64,000 nt of DNA from Pelagibius sp. Alg239-R121 (GTDB taxonomy: Bacteria; Pseudomonadota; Alphaproteobacteria; Kiloniellales; Kiloniellaceae), in assembly GCF_947331435.1 (NCBI RefSeq), contig NZ_CAMZOF010000001.1, positions 372,001-436,000 of the forward strand, written 5' to 3'. The position numbers and the translations under genes are program-made. Under the pieces are notes generated by a model that saw only the letters and a program-made list of their open reading frames with translations, made no database searches and was not told the DNA's origin. Below, piece after piece: positions 33,599-42,434 of this stretch. Position 1 is the stretch's first letter; each line of letters begins with the position of its first letter.

Positions 33599-34954
33599 AT
33601 GAGCGAACCGACTCAAAAGCTTTTGGTTGTTGAAGACGATGATGGATTGCGGCGGCAACTCCGTTGGGCCTTTGACAATTGTGAAGTGGTTCTTGCCGGC
33701 GATCGCGAATCGGCTGCTGCAGCCGTGAAGGAACACCGGCCGCCGGTCGCTCTGATCGACTTAGGATTACCGCCGGACCCGGACGGTCCGACCGAAGGCC
33801 TTGCGACACTTCAGGAAATCCTTTCGATTGCGCCGGATACGAAGGTCGTCATGATGTCGGGTCAGACCGAGCGTGAATATGCGGTTCAGGCCGTCGCGCT
33901 GGGTGCTTACGACTTTTATCAGAAGCCGATTGAAATCGACGTCGTCAACCTGACCATTCAACGCGCCTACAATTTGCATGCGCTCGAAAGCGAGAACCGG
34001 CGGCTTTCGCAGTCAAAAGCCGGTGCGGTGCTGCCGGGCGTAACCACGACAAACGCCGAGATGATCAGGATTTGTGGCGAGGTCAAGCGCTTCGCCAGCG
34101 CCAACGTCGCGGTTGTGCTGATCGGCGAAAGCGGCACCGGTAAGGAACTGCTGGCCCGTGCGACCCATGAGCTGAGCGAGAAGGCCAAAGGCCCTTATGT
34201 GGCCATCAACTGTGCCGCCATCCCCGAGCACCTGTTGGAAAGCGAGCTTTTCGGTCACGAAAAGGGTGCCTTTACCGGCGCGGTAAAGACGACGGTCGGT
34301 AAGGTCGAAGTTGCCAACGGCGGCACTCTGTTCCTGGATGAAATCGGCGACCTACCGATGTCACTTCAAGCCAAGCTATTGCGATTCCTACAGGAACGCG
34401 TCATCGAGCGAATTGGTGGCCATAAGCAGATTCCCGTCGACATCCGGCTGGTCTCGGCCACAAATAAGGACCTGCTCAAGCTGACGGAAACCAATGAGTT
34501 CCGCGAAGATCTCTATTATCGGCTCAGCGAGGCGGTCATCAAGATTCCACCGCTCCGCGAGCGCCCAGACGACGCCGTCGTGATCGCGCATCAGCTGCTC
34601 AATAGCTTTGCCGAGGAACAGGGCCGCAACATCACGGCTTTCACCGCCGACGCTCTCGCATCAATTTCCAGCTATGAATGGCCCGGCAACGTCCGCGAAC
34701 TGCAAAACCGGGTCAAGCGTGCGGTGGCGGCAGCGACCGGTACCAAGATCACCGTCGTGGATCTGGACCTGCCGAACTACGAGCAGCCGGCTCCCAGCGG
34801 CACCTTGCGGGAGTATCGAGAGCAGGCTGAACGCACCGCGCTGACCAGGGCGATGGTTGAAGCCCAAGGCAACATATCAAAGGTGGCCAAACTGCTCGAC
34901 GTCAGCCGTCCAACCGTTTACGACCTGATGCGCCAGCACAATATGAAGGTCTGA
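33599..34954 (+). CDS. prsR: PrsR, sigma-54-dependent PEP-CTERM response regulator
   Basis: 451 residues in three domains. Receiver: acidic pocket VVEDDD, phospho-acceptor D54 (ALIDLGLPPD) and K109 in FYQKP. AAA+ sigma-54 activation domain: Walker A GESGTGKE (176-183), the GAFTGA loop that contacts sigma-54 (223-228), Walker B LFLDEIGDLP. Fis-type helix-turn-helix at the end (NISKVAKLLDVSRPTVYDLM). All parts needed for ATP-driven opening of sigma-54 promoters are intact. Target genes are expected to be PEP-CTERM proteins; two sigma-54 promoters before such genes are in this window, 12-13 kb away. It is transcribed with prsK (44-bp gap). Confidence 0.96.
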   Translation: MSEPTQKLLVVEDDDGLRRQLRWAFDNCEVVLAGDRESAAAAVKEHRPPVALIDLGLPPDPDGPTEGLATLQEILSIAPDTKVVMMSGQTEREYAVQAVALGAYDFYQKPIEIDVVNLTIQRAYNLHALESENRRLSQSKAGAVLPGVTTTNAEMIRICGEVKRFASANVAVVLIGESGTGKELLARATHELSEKAKGPYVAINCAAIPEHLLESELFGHEKGAFTGAVKTTVGKVEVANGGTLFLDEIGDLPMSLQAKLLRFLQERVIERIGGHKQIPVDIRLVSATNKDLLKLTETNEFREDLYYRLSEAVIKIPPLRERPDDAVVIAHQLLNSFAEEQGRNITAFTADALASISSYEWPGNVRELQNRVKRAVAAATGTKITVVDLDLPNYEQPAPSGTLREYREQAERTALTRAMVEAQGNISKVAKLLDVSRPTVYDLMRQHNMKV

Positions 34955-35155
34955 TCAGGGCACGCTGATGCCGATGACCTTAGATCAAACCGATCGAGGC
35001 CGTGATTCAGTCTCATTTTCGTGCAGTTGAGCGGCGACTCGAATTCTTGTTTATCAAATCGGGGGCGGTCGCCCTCAAACACAGCAAATCATCGTGATTT
35101 CAACGCTTTCCTAACCTTCTTGTGGTGATCTTTCCCCCTGTTTGAGGCGGACGGA

Positions 35156-37612
35156 TTGACCAGCGCAATGGGGAAAACACGGACCTGGCGGTTCTTTGAG
35201 GCTGTCACGGCCTATCCAAAGACCATTCTTGCGGTCGTAGCGATCATCACGATCGCGACGGCGAGCTTTCTGCCACGCCTGACCAAGGACACCAGTGCAG
35301 ACGCCTTCATGCCGGCCGGCCATCCGGCTGTGGTCTTCCGCGACAAGGTCAAGGGAACCTTCGGTTTGAAGGATCCTTTGGTGGTCGCAGTTGTCAACAA
35401 CGGTCCCCAGGGCGTCTTCAATCCGGAAAGCCTGAAGCTGATCAAATGGCTCACGGACCGGATTACGGAACTGCCCGGGATCGACGCCGACCGCGTCACG
35501 AGCCTGGCCAGCGAAAAGAACATTATCGGCGTTCCCGAAGGCCTGCAGGTCGAACCCTTCTTCACCGACCCACCGCAAACACAGGAAGAATCCGATGCCG
35601 TCCGCGATGCAGTGGCGGCTTTTCCGCTCTACAACGGTAATCTCATCGGTCAGGACGGCAAGGCAACCCTGATTGCAGCTGAACTGCTGGATGAGGAACA
35701 GTCTCAAGAAGCTTATCGACAACTGCGTGCCTTGGTGGAAACGGCACCACGCAGCAACGGCGAGGAAATTCACGTCGCCGGCCAGGGCGGCGTGATGGGC
35801 TATCTCGGTCAATACGTCGACACGGACGCGCAGCGGCTGAGCCCGTTGGCAGCGGTGATCGTGGTCTTTATCCTGTTCCTCTGCTACCGGAATTTACGTG
35901 GCGTTCTGCTGCCCTTGCTGGTCGTAGGCGCGACTCTGGCCGTTGCGATGGGTGCCATGGCAGCCGCCGGAAAACCGATCTACACCATCACCAATGCTCT
36001 GCCGGTGGTCCTGATCGGCATCGCCGTCGCCGATTCAATCCACATTCTGGGCCAATACTACGACGAACTCATGCTCCGGCCGAAAGCCTCGGCCCGCGAG
36101 CTGGCGGTGCGCACCATGATGGCCATGTGGCGTCCGGTCACCATCACCTCCCTGACAACGATAGCCGGCTTCATGGGCATCTACGTCTCTTCGGCGATGC
36201 CGCCGATGGAAGACTTCGGTCTCTTCGCCACCCTGGGCATCGCAACCGCGATGATTCTGTCGTTGGTAGCAGTTCCCGCCGGCCTGACGCTCGTGAAACC
36301 GCGCATGTCGCCCGCTCTCAGGGCAGCCCGCCAGGCCAGTGATGCGCTGGGCGCAGCGCAGTCGGAAGCCTCAAGCCAAAGCCGGGGGGAGCTCTTCGGC
36401 CGGCAAATTGGACGCGCGGTGGCGCATAACCCCAAAACGGTACTCGCAATCGGTCTGCTGGTGATCGGCGCCGGCTTGCTTGGTTTGACACAGCTGCGCG
36501 CCGACGAAGCGCCGATCGACAACTTTCAGACCGACGAACCGATTGCCGTCGCAGATCGGGTGATCAACGATTTGATGAACGGCACAACGACCCTGGACGT
36601 CGTAATCGAAACGCAGGAGGCGGAAGCGCTTTTCGATCCGGAGCGGTTGCGGCGGATCGAAGCCTTACAGCGCTTCATAGAGGGCCTGCCATCCGTGAAG
36701 TCGACGGTTTCCATCGCCGATTATCTGAAACAGATGAACCAGGCGCTGTTCGACAATCAGGCCGATGCCTACGAACTGCCTGAAACAGCAGACCAGGTCG
36801 CGCAATACTTCCTGCTCTATTCCATGAGCGGCGACCCGACCGATTTCGAAGAGGAAGTCGATTACGACTACCGCCTTGCCAATGTTCGGGTGACCATGAA
36901 CAGCGGACTCTATAGCGCTGAGACCGAGGTGATCGCCGCACTTGAAGACTACCTGGCGGCTGAATTCAACAGCGCAGACATGACGGCACGCCTCTCAGGA
37001 CACGTCACGGTTCACTATAACTGGATGAACCAATTGCTGAGCGGACACCTAACCAGCGTGCTGATTTCCCTGCTCGCGGTCTGGGTGATGTCGTCACTGA
37101 CCTTCCGCTCCATCATCGCCGGCAGCCTGACCCTGATGCCGGTGGCTATTTCCGTATTTCTGGTTTACGCGCTGATGGGGGCCGCCGGCATCCGCCTCGC
37201 GATCGGCACCTCCATGTCGGCGGCGATTGCCATCGGCATCGGCGTCGACTTCGCCGTCCATTCCCTGGATCGGCTGATCCTGCTGGCGGGCGACCGGGCC
37301 AGAAGCCTGGACGAGGCCATAGAAGACCTCTTTCCGACAACCGGACGGGCACTGTTGTTCAACTTTCTGACCGTGTTCTTCGGTTTCGGGGTTCTGATCT
37401 CCAGCCAGGTCCCCGGACTGATTCGCTTCGGAAGCCTCGTGGCGGTTGCGGTCTCGGCCAGCTTCATCGCAAGCATGACCGTCCTCCCCGCCCTGGTGAA
37501 GCTTCTGCCGCCTGCCTTTTTGACCGAACAGTTTCGGATCGCACAGGCCTCCCGTGAAATCTCGGTCCGATGGGAGCGGCTGGGCATCAGCGGCACGCCC
37601 GATCGTGCTTGA
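35156..37612 (+). CDS. RND-superfamily (MMPL-type) transporter
   Basis: 818 residues. Two similar halves, each with one membrane segment, a large periplasmic domain and five further membrane segments; half one has TLAVAMGAMAAAGKPIYTIT and IAVADSIHILGQYYDELM, half two has TSMSAAIAIGIGVDFAVHSL, with GVDFAVH and AVADSIH as the charged transport signatures. It therefore uses the proton gradient. Cargo is likely a lipid or hydrophobic compound, since the next two genes encode a LolA-like periplasmic carrier and a DUF1302 outer-membrane barrel. The TTG at 35156 has GAGG 8 bases upstream; an internal ATG at 35168 lacks one. Separated from prsR by 200 bp. Confidence 0.9.
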   Translation: MTSAMGKTRTWRFFEAVTAYPKTILAVVAIITIATASFLPRLTKDTSADAFMPAGHPAVVFRDKVKGTFGLKDPLVVAVVNNGPQGVFNPESLKLIKWLTDRITELPGIDADRVTSLASEKNIIGVPEGLQVEPFFTDPPQTQEESDAVRDAVAAFPLYNGNLIGQDGKATLIAAELLDEEQSQEAYRQLRALVETAPRSNGEEIHVAGQGGVMGYLGQYVDTDAQRLSPLAAVIVVFILFLCYRNLRGVLLPLLVVGATLAVAMGAMAAAGKPIYTITNALPVVLIGIAVADSIHILGQYYDELMLRPKASARELAVRTMMAMWRPVTITSLTTIAGFMGIYVSSAMPPMEDFGLFATLGIATAMILSLVAVPAGLTLVKPRMSPALRAARQASDALGAAQSEASSQSRGELFGRQIGRAVAHNPKTVLAIGLLVIGAGLLGLTQLRADEAPIDNFQTDEPIAVADRVINDLMNGTTTLDVVIETQEAEALFDPERLRRIEALQRFIEGLPSVKSTVSIADYLKQMNQALFDNQADAYELPETADQVAQYFLLYSMSGDPTDFEEEVDYDYRLANVRVTMNSGLYSAETEVIAALEDYLAAEFNSADMTARLSGHVTVHYNWMNQLLSGHLTSVLISLLAVWVMSSLTFRSIIAGSLTLMPVAISVFLVYALMGAAGIRLAIGTSMSAAIAIGIGVDFAVHSLDRLILLAGDRARSLDEAIEDLFPTTGRALLFNFLTVFFGFGVLISSQVPGLIRFGSLVAVAVSASFIASMTVLPALVKLLPPAFLTEQFRIAQASREISVRWERLGISGTPDRA

Positions 37613-37648
37613 GAACCCGATCGCGCTTGAGAAAAGGAACGCTCCAAC

Positions 37649-38572
37649 ATGAAAATGCTCTCTCGCTGTCCGCAAACACTGACCGCTTGTGTCACCGCCC
37701 TTCTGCTTACCGGCGCTGCAATGACCCCGGCCTGGGCCGCAACTTCTTCCAAGTCTCCTGATGACCGGGCGATCCAGGCTGCCCCGGTCGAACAGCCGGT
37801 AACGCCTCAGCCAGCCACTTCGGCAGACGGGACGCAAAGCCTACCGAGCGGGGATGAGATCGCCCGGCGCATCAACGCGCGCGACGACGGTGTCTCGGTG
37901 GTCCGGAGCATGACGATGGAATTGCTCGACAAGCGCGGCAAAAAGCGGACCCGAAAAACCCGGTCCTTCCGGAAGTACTTTGAGACTGAAAAGCGAATTG
38001 CGATCTTCTTTCAGAAACCCAGGAACGTCCGCGACACAGCCTTTCTGACCTTTGATTATCTGGAAGACGGCGAAGAGGACGCGCAGTGGCTCTACCTGCC
38101 GGCGCTTCGCCGGGTCCGCCGCATTTCCGGTTCCGACCGGGGCGACTACTTCATGGGCACCGACTTCACCTATGACGACATTCGCCAGGACACAAAGGTT
38201 TCCCGCAGCGATTATGTACGCACGACCTTGGGCATGGACGAGGTCGATGGCCGTGCCTGCTATATGGTCGAAGCCGTGCCCGCCAACGAAGATGTGGCCG
38301 AGCAACTCGGTTACAGCCGCACACTCAGCTGTGTGGACGCCGAGATCTGGATGGTCCTGAAATCTGAAATCTGGGACCTGCAGGGCAATGCGCTCAAAAC
38401 CATCTACACACGCGAGATTCGTGAAGTGCAGGGCATCTGGACCGCCCATCGCCTGGAAGCCGAGAATCACAAGACCGGTCACAAGACGACCTTTATCATC
38501 AGCGAAGTCGATTATCTCGCCGACCTCGGCGACGACCTCTTCACCCGCAGCGCCCTGAAACGCGGTTTGTGA
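37649..38572 (+). CDS. periplasmic LolA-like outer-membrane lipoprotein-sorting protein
   Basis: 307 residues. Signal peptide about 1-30 (ends TPAWA), then a Pro/Gln-rich linker. The mature domain belongs to the LolA-like 'outer membrane lipoprotein-sorting protein' family: MTMELLDKRGKKRTRKTRSF, AFLTFDYLEDGEEDAQWLYL, RISGSDRGDYFMGTDFTYDD and the closing EVDYLADLGDDLFTRSAL. A half-barrel with a greasy cavity is expected, carrying a lipid or lipidated molecule from the RND transporter to the outer membrane. It begins 36 bp after the transporter gene and ends 13 bp before the DUF1302 gene, so the three form one operon. Confidence 0.92.
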   Translation: MKMLSRCPQTLTACVTALLLTGAAMTPAWAATSSKSPDDRAIQAAPVEQPVTPQPATSADGTQSLPSGDEIARRINARDDGVSVVRSMTMELLDKRGKKRTRKTRSFRKYFETEKRIAIFFQKPRNVRDTAFLTFDYLEDGEEDAQWLYLPALRRVRRISGSDRGDYFMGTDFTYDDIRQDTKVSRSDYVRTTLGMDEVDGRACYMVEAVPANEDVAEQLGYSRTLSCVDAEIWMVLKSEIWDLQGNALKTIYTREIREVQGIWTAHRLEAENHKTGHKTTFIISEVDYLADLGDDLFTRSALKRGL

Positions 38573-38585
38573 GGCGTTTGGCAAC

Positions 38586-40004
38586 ATGACCATGCAACTT
38601 CGGCAAACGGCAAGAACACAGATGAAGCCGCGTTCACGCAGCACGCTTCTAGGAACTGCTGCCTGGGGTTTCACCGCCATTCTAAGCCTGTCGGCGCCAT
38701 CAGGTCCCGCCATGGCCGAGGATGACGGATTGGGCGGCTATCTTGCCGACACGATCGAAGATGCTGTTACCTTCACGGCCACGCTACAGCATGAATCGGC
38801 GCTGGATATCGATGATGGCAATGGACAAAAGGTTGAGACGACCTTTCAGCCTGAACTTGAAATCGAATTGCCCGAGGGTTTCAATCTGACGGCAATCGGA
38901 CGGGTTCGCTGGGACACCCGCGACCGGCTCGAGCCGGGCAGCCCCACACAGGACACGACCGCCACGATCTCGCGCCGCTGGCTTGCGAATGACGATCTCG
39001 ATTTCGAATTGCGCGAACTCTACCTGGATGCACCGACCGATTTCGCGCACTTCCGTATTGGCAAGCAACAGACGGTTTGGGGCCAATCAGATGGCTTGAA
39101 AGTCCTTGATGTGGTCAATCCGCAGGACTTCAGAGAGTTCATCCTGGACGACTTCGAAGATTCGCGTATTCCGCTCTGGACGATCGCCGCCGAAGTTCCG
39201 ATCGACGACTTCACCGCAGAATTCCTGTGGATCCCGGATCAAACCTACAACGATCTGCCCGAAGCCGGCGCCCTCTATGCCCTGACGGCGCCGAGGTTCG
39301 TGCCCGAGGCCGTTCCGGGCTTCACCGTGGTCCAGCGCGAACCGGATCGGCCCGACGACGTTATTGCAGATTCCGATGCCGGCGCACGGTTGCTCGGGAT
39401 GCTCGACGGCTGGGACCTCAGTCTGAATTACCTCTACCACTATGACGACAATCCGGTGCTGCGCCGCCAGGTACAGGGTTCCGTTGTCACGATCACACCG
39501 GAGTACGAGCGGACGCATCTTCTCGGCGGAACCTTCAGTAATTCCTTCGGCGATTTCGTTGTCCGTGGTGAGCTCGGATACTCATTTGACCGCTTTTTCC
39601 TGACCGAGGATCTTTCAGACAGTGACGGTGTCGGCGAAAGCGACAATGTTTCGTCCGTCATCGGGCTCGACTGGTATGGGCTGGACGACACGTTGGTCAG
39701 CGCACAGGTGTTCGGCGATTATCTGACGGACGATATCGACGGTTTGCTCCGCGACCGGTTCGAATCGACCACCAGTCTGCTGGTACGCCGCAGCTTCCTC
39801 GACGAGGATCTTGAAGCCGAAGTGATCTGGTTGCAGTCCTTGAACAGCGGAGACGGGCTTGTCCGGCCGAAGATCACCTACAGGCTCGACGACAACTTCA
39901 AGATCTGGGCGGGCGCCGATATCTTCTTTGGCACATCGGACGGAGTGTTCGGTCAGTTCGACGACAATGACCGCGTCCTCTTCGGTGTTCAATTCAGCTT
40001 CTAG
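38586..40004 (+). CDS. DUF1302-type outer-membrane beta-barrel protein
   Basis: 472 residues. A signal peptide is present with a long polar start (cut near AMAEDD, about residue 45). The mature part is a series of alternating strands ending in Phe (QFSF at the C-terminus), as in outer-membrane barrels. HFRIGKQQTVWGQSDGLK and VLDVVNPQDFREF are the family hallmark. Third gene of the operon with the RND transporter and LolA-like carrier, a trio known from many proteobacteria and usually linked to lipid or hydrophobic-compound movement. Direction and cargo are not known. The repeat at 40005 starts directly at the base after the stop codon. Confidence 0.88.
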   Translation: MTMQLRQTARTQMKPRSRSTLLGTAAWGFTAILSLSAPSGPAMAEDDGLGGYLADTIEDAVTFTATLQHESALDIDDGNGQKVETTFQPELEIELPEGFNLTAIGRVRWDTRDRLEPGSPTQDTTATISRRWLANDDLDFELRELYLDAPTDFAHFRIGKQQTVWGQSDGLKVLDVVNPQDFREFILDDFEDSRIPLWTIAAEVPIDDFTAEFLWIPDQTYNDLPEAGALYALTAPRFVPEAVPGFTVVQREPDRPDDVIADSDAGARLLGMLDGWDLSLNYLYHYDDNPVLRRQVQGSVVTITPEYERTHLLGGTFSNSFGDFVVRGELGYSFDRFFLTEDLSDSDGVGESDNVSSVIGLDWYGLDDTLVSAQVFGDYLTDDIDGLLRDRFESTTSLLVRRSFLDEDLEAEVIWLQSLNSGDGLVRPKITYRLDDNFKIWAGADIFFGTSDGVFGQFDDNDRVLFGVQFSF

Positions 40005-40044
40005 ATCGGATCATGTTTGTCGGAACCACCTTGTGGTTTCGTCA
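40005..40044. repeat. dispersed intergenic palindromic repeat, copy B
   Basis: GGAACCAC (40022-40029), CTT, GTGGTTTC (40033-40040) form an 8-bp hairpin with one G-T pair, and the flanks ATGTTTG...CAAAGCAT extend the symmetry with one extra base. The 40 bases match copy A at 10186 at about four of five positions. Both copies start right after a stop codon and lie between converging genes, where they may help end transcription. Confidence 0.65.
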
Positions 40045-40227
40045 AAGCATGTGAATCCACCCTATCTCACGTGGTTAGAGCAGCGTCACTTTCATGAGAG
40101 AAGTGATCGGAACCTGTGTCGACCTTCCAATTAGGAGGGTGAGGCCGCCTTACGCTTTTTCAGCGTTTCAGGAAAAGATTGTCGGTCTTAGGCCGGGCAG
40201 ACCCGAAGGGGCAGTCAGACAGGGACG

Positions 40228-41046
40228 TCAGCTGTCGCCCGATGCCGCCTTGGGCAGAAGCTGGCCGTCATCGGTACCGACCTCCCAGAACTCCCGCCGG
40301 GCCTCGCGCGAGGTTTTCAGCAGCGTTTCCAGTGCGGCATAGCAGGGCTGGCGGCGGCCGTGATAATTCACGACCGGTCCGATCGGCTCGAACTCCAGGC
40401 CGAAACGGTGAAGCAGACGAATCAGAGCGGGCTCCATCACAGCACAAACATGGGTGATGTCATGCTCTATGCACATCCGTAAGACGCTTTTCATAAGGCC
40501 CAACGTGATATGCGGAAGAACACGGCGCTCGAGCTTTTTGCGTTCTACCGGGCTATCTTCACTCTTCGCCCAATTGACATCTGCATAGCGTTCCTCGCCT
40601 GCACGACGCCGAAACTCACGGGAGATGGCGTAGCGGGAGATTTCGGCGGTCGTCTCCTCGGGAAAGGGGATCCGTTCGGTCTGCCAGACATCCTGGATCG
40701 GAAGCCGATAGGCGGAAGCCTTAGCAGGCAGGATCAAGCGCACGGCACCCATGGTGGTCTGGGTAGGGCGATGGATCAGCAGGCTGTGTACGGAGTGTGG
40801 ATCGTATTCATCCATCTCCATTTCATTGGGATTGCCTGCGGGGTCCTCAAAGGGGTTCTCGACGCAGTACACCTGGTACCGGAGGCGATGCGCCTGCTCG
40901 ATCTCTTCCGCCGTAATCGCCGGCTTGGTCTCGAACCAGTGCTTGAAAAGCTCTGCTAGGCGGGCGTTCTCAGAAGGCGCCGCGGGCAGACCGGACACAG
41001 ACATTTGACTCGGTGTCGCAAGTGTCTGCGATTGAACAACGGCCAT
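40228..41046 (-). CDS. PEP-CTERM/exosortase system-associated acyltransferase, copy 2
   Basis: 272 residues. Same family as the protein at 14776-15495: AHRLRYQVYCVENPFED, DEYDPHSVHSLLIHR, MGAVRLILP, AEISRYAISREFRRR, HITLGLMKSVLRMC and VMEPALIRLLHRFG are conserved between the two. This copy has a longer N-terminus and an inserted segment with PVERKKLERRVLP. The fold is related to N-acyl homoserine lactone synthases; the product is expected to be an acylated small molecule, unproven. AGGAG lies 7 bases before the ATG. It stands between the DUF1302 operon and the XrtA polysaccharide locus, separated from the latter by 231 AT-rich bp. Confidence 0.87.
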   Translation of the reverse strand: MAVVQSQTLATPSQMSVSGLPAAPSENARLAELFKHWFETKPAITAEEIEQAHRLRYQVYCVENPFEDPAGNPNEMEMDEYDPHSVHSLLIHRPTQTTMGAVRLILPAKASAYRLPIQDVWQTERIPFPEETTAEISRYAISREFRRRAGEERYADVNWAKSEDSPVERKKLERRVLPHITLGLMKSVLRMCIEHDITHVCAVMEPALIRLLHRFGLEFEPIGPVVNYHGRRQPCYAALETLLKTSREARREFWEVGTDDGQLLPKAASGDS

Positions 41047-41277
41047 TGAGCACTCCTGAACGGAACCTTAATACAGTCGAGCACCTTAGGCTTTACCTCT
41101 TAAATTATCGTAAATACGAAAATTGTTCATTCTTATACTTTAGTAATTTAGTTGCAATTTTAGAGAAGTTATCAAATACAATCTGAAGTAATATTCTTAT
41201 CTTGAGTTCTTATTCAGCTTGATTTCTATCATATTGCGCTCACCGGAAGTAGTCTGCGGTGAACAAGTGTTCAATTA

Positions 41278-42432
41278 CTATTTAGTGTGCGACTTTGTCA
41301 CCAAAGCCTCGATCCTCTTGGCGTTATTCTCCCAGGTCAGGGCCTTTTCGGTGATGGCAGTACGTGCGGCCTTGCCGATACGTTCGCGCAAATCATGGTC
41401 GCTGCATACGCGCTCAATGGCTTCCCGAAACCCGGTCTCGGTTTCCGGGTCGAAAAGCAGGGAATCGGCACCATCGGTCAGTATCTCTTTGATGTTGCGC
41501 ATATCCGGCGCAACGATCGCCCGGCCAAGGGCCATGTATTCGAAGAGCTTCAAGGGAGAGGCATAACTGGTGACGGCGGGCTGAAGCGCGACATCGAAGG
41601 CCGCAATGTATTGAGCGACCTCGTCACGGCCGATTACGCCGGTAAAGGTGACCTGATCGGAAACGCCGAGCGACTTGGCTTGAGCCTCGAGTGCTTCGCG
41701 CGCCGGGCCGTCACCGACGACCAGGAGATGAAGCTGGGCGCCACTGCGATCCTCGGCCAGAAGATCAACCACATGATTTAGTCCATGCCACTCACGGACA
41801 AAGCCGGTAAAGCCCAGAACCAGGCTTTCCGTAAGCTGCATACGCTGCCGCACGGCTTGCGTATCGATATCGCTCAGAAAGCGGTCTTGATTGATTCCGT
41901 TGGGAATGACCTGAATCCGCTCCTCCGGGACTCCGGCACGGCGCAGATGATCAGCCAGCACGTCGGTCACCGGAAGCACATAGTCCGCTTCTCGCCAAGC
42001 CGTCTCCTCTGTCCAGCGGGCGAGCCCCTTGAGGGCAACATTCCCAAAGCGGCTGCGTTCCTCGAACAGCGGCGCATTGACCTCAAGCAACATGGGCAAT
42101 TTATAACGGCGCTTCAGCCAGACACCGGACAGCAGGAAAAGATTGCTCCGCTCGTAAAGCACATCAGGCTGATGCTCAAGAAATGCCTTCCGGAGCCGGC
42201 GATAAGCGACCAGGGAATAGGCGAATTCCATCAGTTCGTAAACGGCCTGAGGCAGATGGCGCTTTAAAGCAGCCACAAGGCCGTTTTCCTCGCCGAATTC
42301 CTGTTTTTCGCTGCCGCCGGGCGCGACCTTGACGATCTCGTGTCCCAAGGCGGAAAGCGCGGTCATCAATTCCTCGATATGGACCGCTTGCCCGTCTGTC
42401 GAACCGGTTCGGTGATGATAGAGTATCTTCAT
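41278..42432 (-). CDS. glycosyltransferase family 4 protein (a)
   Basis: 384 residues with the GT-B fold. The N-terminal acceptor domain has DGQAVHIEELMTALSALGHE; the donor domain has LGFTGFVREWHGLNHVVDLL, VVGDGPAREALEAQA and the sugar-nucleotide signature ASPLKLFEYMALGRAIVAPD. It is expected to add one sugar to a growing lipid-linked repeat unit at the cytoplasmic face. The ATG at 42432 follows the stop of the upstream gene by two bases and has GGGG 7 bases upstream inside that gene. Last gene of the minus-strand glycosyltransferase row. Confidence 0.88.
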   Translation of the reverse strand: MKILYHHRTGSTDGQAVHIEELMTALSALGHEIVKVAPGGSEKQEFGEENGLVAALKRHLPQAVYELMEFAYSLVAYRRLRKAFLEHQPDVLYERSNLFLLSGVWLKRRYKLPMLLEVNAPLFEERSRFGNVALKGLARWTEETAWREADYVLPVTDVLADHLRRAGVPEERIQVIPNGINQDRFLSDIDTQAVRQRMQLTESLVLGFTGFVREWHGLNHVVDLLAEDRSGAQLHLLVVGDGPAREALEAQAKSLGVSDQVTFTGVIGRDEVAQYIAAFDVALQPAVTSYASPLKLFEYMALGRAIVAPDMRNIKEILTDGADSLLFDPETETGFREAIERVCSDHDLRERIGKAARTAITEKALTWENNAKRIEALVTKSHTK

Positions 42433-42434
42433 CT

